Part shown: one piece after another, positions 44,563-54,233 of the stretch
How the letters are laid out: each line of letters starts with the position of its first letter
Position numbering within the stretch: position 1 is the first letter of the stretch
The notes under the pieces: generated by a model
What the model was told of the DNA's origin: nothing
Databases searched by the model: none
The model's input: only the letters and a program-made list of their open reading frames with translations
Assembly: GCA_020740775.1 (NCBI GenBank)
Contig: JAHEWK010000027.1
Location: 62,001 to 126,000, forward strand
DNA from: Ilyonectria destructans
Taxonomy: Eukaryota > Ascomycota > Sordariomycetes > Hypocreales > Nectriaceae
Direction: 5' to 3'
DNA length: 64,000 bases
Made by a program: the position numbers and the translations under genes

Positions 44563-45833
44563 GGTGGAGGCTATTCCGGTGGCACCAAATAATTAAACGC
44601 AGAATAATGAGATGTATCGATGTGGAAGAAGCGATGAGGTGGTGAGCAATGCGAGACATGTCTTGTTTTCCTCGCACTCGCCATGGGCAGGGGAATGGGC
44701 ATACAGTGAACCATGTACTCACCATCATGCATCCTGGGTGCATTAGTGGAATTCGAAAAGGGTACGGTGAAGCTGTTAACTGCGTGTGCCCTGCGTGATT
44801 GTTTACAGTGGTTGGGCAGATACGACCACACTCTTTTGTCAAAGGTTAATGAATAAATTGATACCATCTCTCAGCTTTTCTCTTCGTGGAGAGTAGATTG
44901 AGTATACTGGTGGGTGCCTGAGGATTCAGCTAACGATGCACTAACAGTGTGACTTATCATCCTACCCTGTATTTACTTCGCAGCTACGAAGTACTTACTA
45001 GCCGAAGAGCCTGCAGGCGTCACCATGCATCATGTCCCCCCTAATCCTCGCTCCGAGATCGCCGCCATTCCGTAGATGATGCATCCACCATTCAATTGCC
45101 GCAGCCGAAAGCTAGTTGCAGAACTGGCATCGCCGTTCGCCTTGTGGACAGTTTTATGATCCTTGTACTATACCTAGAACAAGCAGCCTAGAGAGCTAAT
45201 GCTGAGTATGTCCAAGTGGAGACGCGTCAGACGCGTCTGAAAGCTGGTCTCGTTGGTCTCTGCCAGGGCTACATTTATGATGGAACGAAGGGCTGCGGAA
45301 GGGGAAACCCATCACGATCAAGGCATCAATTCTCATCCATCTGATTAGACGATATAGCTGAGAAGGCGGCTCTATTCCAGCCGGATTTCTCAGCAATTGC
45401 AATAGCCAATTAGGCCCCTTGTTATCATCAATTTTCCCGTGCCGTCACGCACATTCATTCAGGCCGTCAGACTGATCTCGGTCATGTGTCTGTCCCAAGT
45501 AGCGTGTGTCCAAAGGCGGTTAGACTCATGGATAATGGCTTGTGCTTTACTGACAGGAGGGCTATCCGCATATTGCCACGTGATTTAGGCCCGGATAACC
45601 GGGTAACGAGGCTCCGGGAATTTTTTTGAGATTTCTTTTGGTAAAACCAAGCCATGTCCTGGCCCAAGAAGTTCTCCCGAACCGGGATAGTCCTCGAATA
45701 AATAACAGCACAGAAAACTAGGGCGAACCAGTCTTACTTTGTCCCTTCTCTAACGCTCCCTGCTTCCTTGAAGTTCGCGAAGATCTGCCTACCTGCTTAA
45801 CCGAGCTACTCCTCTACCCTACTTATTGCATAG
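44563..45833. other. intergenic
   Basis: No supported gene. Around 45695-45710 an AATAAATAA TATA-like sequence probably belongs to the small gene starting at 46011, with transcription beginning downstream of it. Confidence 0.4.
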
Positions 45834-46010
45834 GCGTTTTATGCCTCACGTTGGGCCTCTCGCGATGAGGCCCGTCGGGTATCAATCCAAAGTGTTCAAG
45901 GTATCGCATTTCGTGCCTCATAATCTAGACATCGTGCGTCGCTAACGTCTCGTTTAGCTCTCAAGTGGACATTATTCAACTACTCAATAACCGACCATCA
46001 AAAAGGCCTT

Positions 46011-46291
46011 ATGACGGTAATGACCTTTCCCATATCGATAGACTCGTTTAACAATATCAGGACATCTCGGATCTCCCAGCGGGTGAACCGTGCGATAGTC
46101 AAACCGCGATACTACATGTGTCAAGTCGAGAATCGATTACAGTAAACCAGGGGGACAGAGTGATAGCAAAGGATTCAACAGGCCAGGAGACATTCCAATA
46201 CTGGCCGGCGAAGGAGATGTCCGATAAAAATTTTGTTGTCGAACGCGGCGGAACTGTTGAGTTATGGAGTGCTTCAATAACTAGAAATTGA
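46011..46291 (+). CDS. small beta-rich protein, 78 aa, two-codon first exon
   Basis: The first coding exon is only ATG-ACG (46011-46016). A 44-nt intron (46017-46060, GTAATG donor, TTTAAC branch site, ATCAG acceptor) follows, then exon 2 to a TGA at 46289-46291. The protein (MTDISDLPAGEPCDSQTAIL ... TVNQGDRVIAKDSTGQETF ... VVERGGTVELW) has alternating beta-strand pattern, no signal peptide and no membrane segment. A further intron-like block at 45901-45957 (GTATCG ... GCTAAC ... TTTAG) would lie in the 5' UTR; the frame also stays open through it, so a longer N-terminus is possible. It lies tail-to-tail with the gene ending at 46298, six bases apart. Architecture matches the gene at 62518-62816. 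Confidence 0.55.
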
Positions 46292-46297
46292 TGAGAA

Positions 46298-47323
46298 TTA
46301 AGGGACGTGGTGTACCAGGAGTCCATAACGATTGACCATCTCCATCGCCCCCGGTCTCGACACTCTCCACTTCAACTCAGCGTCACCCCTAGTTGGTACC
46401 TCCACTACAAGGCATGTAGTTTGCTTCAGCCCCAACAGCTGTTCCACGCAAGAAAACTCTGCACTCTCTGAAGATTTCAAAAATTCCCCTACTATATCAG
46501 ACACAGAATATGGTGAGCCGACCGCTTGGAAGATATTTCGATGCAAGTCGGATAAACTCAGCGGGGCCATATGTTGTAGAGAATTTCTGACGCTTTCAAC
46601 TTCGCCGTAGCGGAGCCCCTGAGGCAACGAATTCAGGATATCCGATCTCCACCTCTCCTCGAATGGAGTCGTTTGAGAAGTCGAGTCAATGCCGATGCTA
46701 TCATTGTCGCTGGGGCCATCCGTTCGAGCTCGTTTGCCTAATGGCATTCCATTACCTTCTGGCTCTGACTGGCGTTTGTGAGTGATCTGCGACGTTGGCT
46801 CCGCAATATTCCCAGGCGCTTGAGGGCAGTCAGGGTTGGGAGGAATCCGGTGGTGAATTGGAGTGACCTCTGCGACGGGCTCTGCGACGGGCTGATTCGT
46901 GTTCGGCGTGAGAATGGCCTTGAGCGATGCGAGTGGGCGTTCACATGATGCAATCCAACCCTGTCGTGCCTGATCGTCGGGAATGCTCAGAGCTGCTATA
47001 TGCATTGCTCCCTCTAATTTATGTTAGCTGGATGAATCTCCTGAGCGGAGAAACTTACCGAATGCCAAGAGTGCTCTGTGATTTCCCTCCAGTCGCTTGC
47101 ACTGACCATGCCATTCCTTAAAAAAGTTAAAGTCTTGGGCCGCCTCCCGACTTTGGGATACGTTGGCATTTCTAGCTTTCTCGAGCTCGTGACAAGTGAT
47201 ATATCTGCCCAAGAAGACTATATCCAGTATTTTCAAGTGTCTAAATTCATTTTGTCTTTGCTCGGCAATGCGCTTCACCACCGGCTCGATCCCTCTGGGG
47301 CGGCGACTGAAAAGAGTGTCCAT
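46298..47323 (-). CDS. helical protein with nuclear-localisation patch, 326 aa, two exons
   Basis: Exons 47059-47323 and 46298-47013 are joined by a 45-nt intron (GTAAGT donor, GCTAAC branch site, TTAG acceptor) and give 326 residues. N-terminal about 130 residues are charged and helical (RGIEPVVKRIAEQRQNEFRH, LLAFEGAMHIAALSIPDDQ). A Pro/Thr-rich linker carries a bipartite basic patch (HKRQSEPEG ... GKRARTDG, about 185-205), and a globular C-terminal domain follows (LPQGLRYGEVESVRNSLQHM ... LVVEVPTRGDAELKWRV). No known domain is recognised. The order of parts (helices, NLS linker, C-terminal domain) parallels the gene at 61242-62521, and both converge on a small beta-rich gene. The minisatellite at 47349-47625 lies directly upstream in its promoter or 5' UTR. 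Confidence 0.65.
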
Positions 47324-47348
47324 TTTGATTTCTGATGGTATGCGTGGT

Positions 47349-47625
47349 CGAGCAGAAATGTGAGGTCAAGCAGAAATGCGCAATCAAGTAGAAATGTGTG
47401 GCCGAGCAGAAATGTGTGGTCGAGCAGAGATGCGCGGTGGAGCAAATGCGCGATCGAGTAGAAATGCCTGGTCAAGTAGAAATGCGTGGTCGAGCAGAAA
47501 TGTGTAGTCAAGTAAAAATGCGTAGTCGAGCAGAAATACTTAGTCAAGCAGAAATGCAGAAATGAGCAGTTATGCAGAAATACGCGATCAGGCAGAAATG
47601 CACGATCGAGTAGAAATGTGTGGCG
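47349..47625. repeat. 18-20-bp minisatellite (GAGCAGAAATGYGTGGTC-like)
   Basis: About fourteen degenerate copies of an AGCAGAAATG-core unit run in tandem with spacing near 18-20 bp. On the minus strand the array happens to be open and reads as repeated hydrophobic TFLLDHA-like peptides (47275-47724). It ends about 40 bp from the left end of the transposon and begins about 25 bp upstream of the 47323 start codon. Confidence 0.85.
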
Positions 47626-47660
47626 CAGAGACAGAGCACGGCCCTCTTGACTTAAACAGG

Positions 47661-47666
47661 AATAGT
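47661..47666. repeat. target-site duplication, left copy
   Basis: AATAGT directly precedes the left terminal inverted repeat and recurs at 52619-52624. Because the repeat ends TTACGG/CCGTAA, shorter readings (for example 4-bp ATAG) are also possible. Confidence 0.7.
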
Positions 47667-47701
47667 TACGGAAGTCCATAGGGGGCACAGTTCCAAAACC
47701 C
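47667..47701 (+). repeat. left terminal inverted repeat
   Basis: The exact reverse complement of this stretch lies at 52584-52618. Counting the shared outer T/A pair the match is 36 bp (47666-47701). Confidence 0.95.
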
Positions 47702-47877
47702 CCGGCTCTCTTTTTTTTTATCACTAGACTAACCCCAATGTGTATTTATCCTTCTGTTTAGCCGCATACGAGCCCGTATCGTAATTTCAATGAGAAAATT
47801 GCTTTACCGGTGTACAAGGGACCATCCGTTTCCCATTGCCGGGCCAATTTAGTATATGGTGAAAGGGGTATAAGGTT

Positions 47878-47905
47878 GCGTACGAGTTCGTACGAACTCG
47901 TACGC
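47878..47905. promoter_or_regulatory. 28-bp perfect palindrome
   Basis: GCGTACGAGTTCGTAC and its mirror form a perfect 28-bp palindrome 42 bp upstream of the first gene of the transposon. The same TACGAG/CTCGTA core recurs elsewhere in the element (about 47764, 50770, 50803, 50880, 51235, 51761). A likely binding site for an element-encoded protein. Confidence 0.7.
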
Positions 47906-47947
47906 ACACTTTCGCTGCTCTCTATCAACTTTCCACCTTCTTTCAGT

Positions 47948-49083
47948 ATGGAGCCCGCTTCACCTCCTCAAACAGAGTACTGTCCATCAGCGCAACAACG
48001 TACTCGTCATGTGGATATCCGTACGAAATTTCCGGGGGCTGTTTATTGCCCGCATTGCGCTCAACGACTACCTACGGCTCTACACAATGCAGCCCCTATT
48101 TCGATCGACCTGACCGTTGATTCACCTTTAACCCAACGGACCTCTACGACAAAGAACATTGCCTCACGGGGCATAATCACTACTTCCTCTACAACTGTGC
48201 CAATGCCTGACACCTATCAGGCTTCGACTATAATGGCCGTACAGAACCGTCAGAGCAGTATCGCAGCCACACGGATCCGAAAGGACCCAGTCGTTGTCGA
48301 ACTATCAGCAATCTTCTGGATTGGTAACGGCTATATCGATGATAGCATCCCAGGCATCACGATTCCAGTGTACAAGGGAATTCGGCACGCTGGAAAGCGT
48401 ACTGGATCTGTTGAAGTCGTACTAGGGCGTAAGTTTTCATCCCATAGCTCAATGATCAGATTCATCGTCGAGCAATGCGATGAACGCCTCAAGGAGAAAG
48501 AGTGGCAAGTCGTTCATTCCGTATCAACAGTTGGCGCTACTTCTGGACCCGTATACTTCCCTAGTGGAGCGTACAATACCGTTACGCTAGGAGATCTATT
48601 CAGCCAGGGGAATATCACCGTTACAAAGCAACGTGATACAGCCAATCTCACTTTTTGGCTCTTCAACGAGGGACCCCGACCTGATGACGACTGTCAGAGG
48701 CCGTTGAGAGCCGCACGTGGCCGCAAAAGGGCTATTGATTACGGCCTTCTGATATGGACTCGGATATGTCAACGCCAAGCCCTATCAAGCCCAAGGTTCT
48801 ACGTACGGCAAAGTCAGGGCGCGTATCAACCAGTAAGGACGAATTCAAAGCCCCAGTGCTATCTCTGGTACCAATAAAGCTCGAAGCTCGAAGCCCCATC
48901 AAGACTGAAGTCAAGGATGAGGTTATCGCGGGGTGTATTACAGTCACAGATACAGCTTCGAACGATGCCGCACTGAGTGATCCTTTTACAAGCAATATCG
49001 AACAGTCAGAAACACAGGGGGGTTCACCTGAGAAGAAGCTTCCTTTTCGAGCTGGGAGGGGGAAGAATAAGAATATAGATTAA
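47948..49083 (+). pseudogene. transposon accessory gene, probably frameshifted
   Basis: The frame from ATG 47948 reads to 48877. It includes a Cys pair CPHC (about residues 34-37), a Ser/Thr-rich stretch and a globular part (VVVELSAIFWIGNGYIDDSI ... FSSHSSMIRFIVEQCDERL ... NLTFWLFNEG), then RAARGRKRAIDYG. After about 48745 a neighbouring frame takes over with natural disordered-tail composition (DMDSDMSTPSPIKPK ... EKKLPFRAGRGKNKNID) to 49083. The change fits a one-base indel. A 38-nt intron (48804-48841) could also restore the frame but is unusually short. Function unknown, perhaps a DNA-binding or accessory transposition protein. Confidence 0.55.
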
Positions 49084-49128
49084 TTTGAGTGCGAAATGCT
49101 TTAATTATGTATGTATTTGGTTATATGG

Positions 49129-50752
49129 TTAGTCCTCCTGCTCGTCAACATCATCAATCTCCTCTCCAATCTCATTTTCGAGCCTATCAAGCGTAGTGGC
49201 ATCAATATCATTCGCTGCCAAATGATCTCGTACGCGGTCCAGTCCACCAGTAGGTGTTGATAGTAGCTCTAGAGCTGGTGATTCTTCATTGATAATATAC
49301 TGCTGCAAATGCTGCCGTAAGAAGAGATATGTAGAAAGATGTAGCCGTTCTACTGGATCTTGCGGGTAGTCTTGGCGGCTTTGGAGTATGCGATCGCAAA
49401 TAGCTATCGTATGCTCAGGTAAGTAAGCGTCAAGGTCAATATGGTCTTCTGCGAAGATATTCTGAAGTGTATCTAGTCGTTCCTGAGGGATAACCTCTGC
49501 CCAGCTTCTGACTTGTCGGGCCTCGGGCTGAAAGTAAAGGTTCCATGGTTGCCCGGGAACAACATGTGGCCTATTGCGCTGTTTACGAATGTAATGCACA
49601 TTCCACATGTGTACGAAGTCGGCGAATTCCTCTCTCAAAATTGGCATAAAGATATAAAGCATCGCAATACGGTCGGGTACGGAATCATCCGAGAAATATG
49701 AAACTCCCGTGATTTCAGAGAAATACTCCTAAGAATACATTAATATGCCATCATAAATAAAGATATCAGTCTATACTTACCCGCCAGAACTTAGCCCTGC
49801 CTCGACTTAGCCGAAGCCACCAGCTTTCAATCTTCTGATTATTCGTGCTCTTGCCGTAGGCCCAACAGTCTTGGAAGCGCACGTCTTGCCGAATACTATC
49901 CCGTACACGCACGCGTTCTTTCGAAAGGTAGAAATGTGCTCCAGCCATTAGAATTGTCTCTCGGCCGCGGTCTGAACGGATGATATTGGGCATTGTTTGG
50001 CGTTCTGAAAGTACGTAAAGGTATTGCGCAACAACACTCCGTGACGTATTGGCTGATATGCCAATATAAAACCACGTAATAAACCGTGAGTATACGTCAA
50101 TTGAAGCGTAAATCTCAAAGCCCCAAGCCTTCAGTTTATCATAGGCATCAAGAGACCACATAAAGTCAGGGCCAGGGGCTGTCCATCCACCTCGGCGATA
50201 TCGCATCGTATTCCAACGTTCGGTAATACTTCCAGGATAAAACTCACGAAAGCCTTCGTACAGCGCCCGGCGACTGAGTACGAGTCCAGCTCGACGGACC
50301 TTTGCGTAGAGATACGTACGGCCAAAGTCTTTAAGCTTAGTGCTCTGTTCGGACTCGCTTTCAAAGAAACGGCGCAATTCGCGTAGGCTTTCTGATATCT
50401 GCTCGGGGTCTTGCCGGCGCCAAAGCCCAAGGTCCCGGCGTATGCGTTCAAGTCCAGTCTTCGTGATAATAAAGCCGTCAGAATGAAGCTTCAGAAGCAT
50501 AAAGTGATCATTCAAGACCTTATTAAAGAATAAATCTTTAATATGCTGACGAAGGTGTTCTGAGTCTTTGGTGTATTGTTTGACTGAGATATTCCAACTT
50601 TTGAGGCTGCAATACACGGTCGTACGTCCCACTATGACGTGGAAATGCTTATTAAGGCGCGTGACGATTTGATCGTATGTAAGATAGTCATCATTCTTCC
50701 ATTGTTGAATTTGTATGCGAAATGAAGATAAGTCAATCGAAGGGCGGCCCAT
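49129..50752 (-). CDS. DDE (integrase-core) transposase, 523 aa
   Basis: Exons 49781-50752 and 49129-49728 are joined by a 52-nt intron in phase 0 (KFWR/EYFSEITG). The N-terminus (residues 1-60, DDYLTYDQIVTRLNKHFHV) is a helix-turn-helix-like region. Then comes an rve-type catalytic core: W-S-L-D202-A-Y-D-K-L, SIDVYSRFITW, R-S-D261-R-G-R-E-T and NNQKIE309SWW, giving a complete Asp-Asp-Glu set. The C-terminal 200 residues include FADFVHMWNVHYIRKQRNRP and an acidic tail (EIGEEIDDVDEQED). This core resembles the eukaryotic integrase-core proteins found in fungi, plants and animals rather than Tc1, hAT or MULE enzymes. No break is seen, so the enzyme may be active. Confidence 0.85.
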
Positions 50753-51270
50753 TGCGTTGACTTGCGGGCTCGTATGAGGCCGTGACGAGAAGTACGGGCT
50801 CGTACTAAAAATCGAAAATTCCAGCTTTGGATTCAATCGGGGGCTGGAAATCTTTTTCGCATGGCCGCGTACGTGGCCGTACGAGAGCGTAATCTTAATT
50901 TTTGAGCTAGAGCCTAATTAGGCAATTCAGGGGCAAAGCTACTAGTGGTCGTTAGTAATCATACAATATACAACCAGACTCTACCCAGCAATACTCCCCA
51001 GATTTTAAGGCAAATATATTACATCTTCCTCACATTAAAAACAATTAAAGACTAAAGTAAATTTCATTTCAGGCCCTAGCTAGCAATTAGGTATTATAAT
51101 GCTCTGTATGCCTCTTGCAGTCGTACGCAAAAGTTTCGTTTATATTTTTGCTTAGATTACAAAAAGAAATTTTACCTTAGAATCTCAGAACAGGGGTGGT
51201 AGGAAATAACTAAGTAGACTAGGAAAAGGGTCGGTACGAGCTCGTATTCTCATGTAAAGGGTGATATACC

Positions 51271-52097
51271 TCAGTCTTTCCTCAAAGGGGTGGCCCCCTT
51301 CTTTCTCTTCTTCTTGTCAGCAGCATCCTTAAAGAACTTAGACATCTTCAAGAGCGTCTTGCGGTCAAAGTCCTCCATCGGGTCCGTACTGTCACTATTA
51401 GAGTCGAAGTCATCGGCCTTGCGCTTGGTGCTTTGCTTGCCTACTACTAATTAGTACTGTATATAGGTGCGTAAGTGTAAGTACTCACCGAGAGAACATG
51501 CCTGGCTAGAACGGTTCCAGTCGCAATTGGCACAAGCATGCAGGTAAGTGTCAGAGACAATACACTTGTTGAAGGAGCCGTTTTGGCCCGTACACTTGTT
51601 GCAGCGCTCCGTATCCTCACGTTCGTCACCGTACAGGTGGCGGAGCATAGTATCACAATTCTGACTGCCGCGAAAGTTAAGGACAGGGGCGGTCTTCTTC
51701 ATAGACTTGCTGTCAGTCTTATAGTTGAGCTCAAGCAGACGTACTTCCTGATACAAGTTAGTACGAACTAGTACGCTGATCTGCGGGTATAAACCTTAGT
51801 GGAGTCAATAGCAGCAAAACCCTTCTTACTGCTACCCTTCAGAGCATTCATCAGAGCCCAAACGGTAAGATCCGGGTTCTCAGTGGGCTGTTCGCCCTTG
51901 TATGTGAACGTATAAGTATCGATCTCCAGCACTTCCTTAGGCAGCTGGCCGAATTTTTCCTCTCCAAAATCCTCACGTAGGAGGTCGATAGCAGCCTTAC
52001 GAAGCAGATTGTCCTGTTTCTCTTTTTCCTTTTCGAGTCGCTCTCTCTCCTTCTCCGCCTCCTTGTCCTTGTCACCCTTCTTGCGAGCGCCGGCCAT
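51271..52097 (-). CDS. DUF3716-like Cys-rich protein in the transposon, 243 aa
   Basis: Three exons, 51795-52097, 51489-51747 and 51271-51440, join across 47- and 48-nt introns and close at 243 residues. The N-terminal part is a charged coiled coil (GDKDKEAEKERERLEKE). The middle holds a zinc-binding-like pattern C-x2-C ... C ... C-x2-C ... C (RCNKCTGQNG, KCIVSD, HACANCDWN, QACSLG) matching fungal DUF3716. The C-terminal tail is basic (KQSTKRKADD ... ADKKKRKKGA). DUF3716 proteins are widespread and unexplained in filamentous fungi. Its presence inside an intact element with the transposase suggests a role in mobility for at least this member. Confidence 0.75.
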
Positions 52098-52583
52098 GAT
52101 GGGCAATCTGTAGTCGTACGAAGCCGAAGTGTGTCGAATCTGCTTACGTACGGGCGCGTACGGAGATGCATCGCGTCTGGAAGGCTTGTGGGGTTCCTGC
52201 CTGGGTAACGGTTAGCCTGGGTCAGTACGTACTGCGGAAAATCGTAGGGCGCGTGGGTCCGCCAATATGGGCAAAATGCATATCAAAATGTAGCACGTAA
52301 CCATGCGATATCGTAGCTGATTGAACGCCCACGTAAAGCGCATGGCGGTGGCGTTATTTTGATGCAAAAGAAGGCTATTCTTACCTTCAAATTGTAGTTG
52401 AAGAAGGAAGAAGAAAGGAAAGAGACCCTCGTAGCCTGTTGTGAGGAGAATTAGGCGTGCGCACGTGACTAGCTGGCCATGAATGCAAGTTGATTTTGGA
52501 TGACTAAGCGATTTGAGGGAGCGATTATGCTTCAAACGGGGCCGCACGGTGGGTGTGCCCCTACCCAAAAACAACCACAAATT

Positions 52584-52618
52584 GGGTTTTGGAACTGTGC
52601 CCCCTATGGACTTCCGTA
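52584..52618 (-). repeat. right terminal inverted repeat
   Basis: Mirror of 47667-47701, followed by the duplicated target AATAGT at 52619-52624. Confidence 0.95.
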
Positions 52619-52630
52619 AATAGTCCAAGT

Positions 52631-52897
52631 TCAGCTGCGCGCGGCGTTCATCCCGTAAAACCGCACAGGGAAGGGGTGGCCAGACCTGTGTTTTTCGCTG
52701 CACTGGGTACAGACAAAGGCTAGATGCACACAAATCATCTCCACATCCCTCTTCGCTTCCGATCTTGGCGTCCATCTTCCGTTGCCATAGCGCGTTTTCC
52801 TTTTCCCAAACCGAAACTCTAACGACGGGTGTCCATCGGGTGATCCACTCTCCTCGGGGCTTAATTTCTGGTGGCAATGGCGGCAGGAGATACTCAT
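52631..52897 (-). CDS. small zinc-ribbon-like protein, 88 aa
   Basis: From ATG 52897 the frame reads MSISCRHCHQKL, a basic middle (FRFGKRKTRYGNGRWTPRS) and FVCTQCSEKHRSGHPFP, so two Cys-x2-Cys knuckles about 55 residues apart could bind one zinc ion. It stops at 52631-52633, seven bases from the target duplication of the transposon, so the insertion hit just behind the coding end. It is divergent from the membrane-protein gene at 53029 with only about 130 bp between the two starts, suggesting a shared promoter. Family not recognised. Confidence 0.5.
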   Translation of the reverse strand: MSISCRHCHQKLSPEESGSPDGHPSLEFRFGKRKTRYGNGRWTPRSEAKRDVEMICVHLAFVCTQCSEKHRSGHPFPVRFYGMNAARS

Positions 52898-53028
52898 TCG
52901 ATTCACGGGATGTCTACCAGGGTTAAGATGAACCCTTTATCCATAAGGCAAACCGTCACAGCAACCGCCAGACGAGCTCTTCGTACTCAGAGTCACTTCG
53001 TCGTCGAAAATACAACGTCTCCAAGAGA

Positions 53029-54233
53029 ATGCCTTCCCTCGTTTATGTGGCGTTTAGCCTTCTTGGAGGGTGTACGGTCGCGTTGCTATGCTTAGTGTAC
53101 CATGCCTTTAGTGGTCCAGTTTCGGTCTTGCGGTTATTCATTGCCTGTCTCATTGCTATGATCCTTGCGGCGATGCCAATTCCCGTGGGTTTCGGACTCT
53201 ACCATCACCAAGCAAGCCTCCGAACCTGGACGGTCATATGCTATATTTGTCTTGACGTAAGGGAGATCCAGCCACTGAAAGATGTTCGCTGACTGCTTAG
53301 GCTCTGTCCGTCGCCCAAGTCATCACACAGGCTGGACTTTGGCGCGTTCTTCAGAATCTCAGGTTACAACATGGCAGCCACTTTGCAGGTATCAGGCATT
53401 CGGGCATTCTGAGGAGGCTTGGGTGTCCGATCATTTGGACAATTCCGGTGCTCGCAGCACTCGTCCCGTGTATCGTCTCACTTGCTCTCAACGGCGACAA
53501 TAGGCCTCTTGTTGTTGGTCTAGTCTTCCACTCGCTGTGGCCTTTTGCTCTCGTGCTTATCTGGCTAATTCCAAGTAACCTATCATTCCGGTGGATGGCT
53601 GGACTTGCTGTGGAACTGCTCCTGGGCATTACGCCGGTTTGCACTGTCGTCTTATTGTTCAAGAGCAAGGAAATGGTGTTCCTCTTCGTATGTCGAACAC
53701 GCCATCTAAGAACACGAGCTGATGATGAATAGTGTCTGGCTGTTTCCATACTCGCCCGCGTCATCAACAGATCCTCTTCTACATTCGATCCCATTCCAGT
53801 AGACGCCACACCGTCTACAAGCAACCTCGTGGATGGGCCTCCACTGGACTCGCTAACAATTGGTGTTTTCGGATCTGGAGCTCAGAAATGGCTTACATCA
53901 CACCCTTCGAATATACTTGATGTCACAGTCAGCAAGACGTCTTATAAAGTAGTTACCGTCGCCGAACCCATGCGGACTCAGATGCACGGATGTATTTTTC
54001 TGTTGCCTAATCGAATCACAGGACAAGATTCAAGAAAGCTTGAGGAGCTGGATAAACTGAGCAAGCCCATGATTGTTTTGACCGATGAGAATAAGACAGA
54101 TTTAGAAAAAATTTGGACAACGACTGATGATGATAAGGAAGTTTGGGGTTTGGTCATAAAAGCCATAGTCAGCCAATTGGGAAGGCGTGACATCTCCGAG
54201 TTTGACACGACAATACCTGTGAATACGGGCTGA
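53029..54233 (+). CDS. membrane protein with C-terminal alpha/beta domain, 371 aa, three exons
   Basis: Exons 53029-53256, 53301-53687 and 53733-54233 join in phase 0 at canonical introns (GTAAGG ... TGCTTAG, GTATGT ... GCTGATGATGAATAG). The first 215 residues hold six or so membrane helices (VAFSLLGGCTVALLCLVYHA, LFIACLIAMILAAMPIPV, IIWTIPVLAALVPCIVSLAL, FHSLWPFALVLIWLI, LAVELLLGITPVCTVVLLF). The C-terminal 150 residues are cytosolic with alternating strands and helices (LTIGVFGSGAQKWLTSH, HGCIFLLPNRITG, KPMIVLTDENKTDLEKIW), resembling a Rossmann-like nucleotide- or signal-sensing fold. No known family is recognised. The layout suggests a receptor or transducer. Confidence 0.65.

Larger units (their letters stand above)
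47667..52618. mobile_element. 4.95-kb DNA transposon with integrase-core DDE transposase
   Basis: The element is bounded by perfect inverted repeats (47666-47701 and 52584-52619, 36 bp, TTACGGAAGTCCATAGGGGG...) and flanked by AATAGT on both sides. It holds three genes: a plus-strand gene of unknown function (47948-49083), the transposase (minus, 49129-50752) and a DUF3716-type gene (minus, 51271-52097). The two large genes converge. Perfect terminal repeats and an uninterrupted transposase indicate a recent arrival. An rve-type transposase with a 6-bp target duplication resembles what I recall for the IS3EU superfamily, though Ginger- or other integrase-like elements must be compared. Palindromic GTACGAG-type motifs are scattered at gene borders inside it. 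Confidence 0.85.

Noticed and set aside
45834..46016. Longer N-terminus for the 78-aa gene through two upstream exons
   Set aside because: The frame is open and splice sites fit, but no ATG opens it; a 5' UTR intron with the start at 46011 is simpler. It remains possible.
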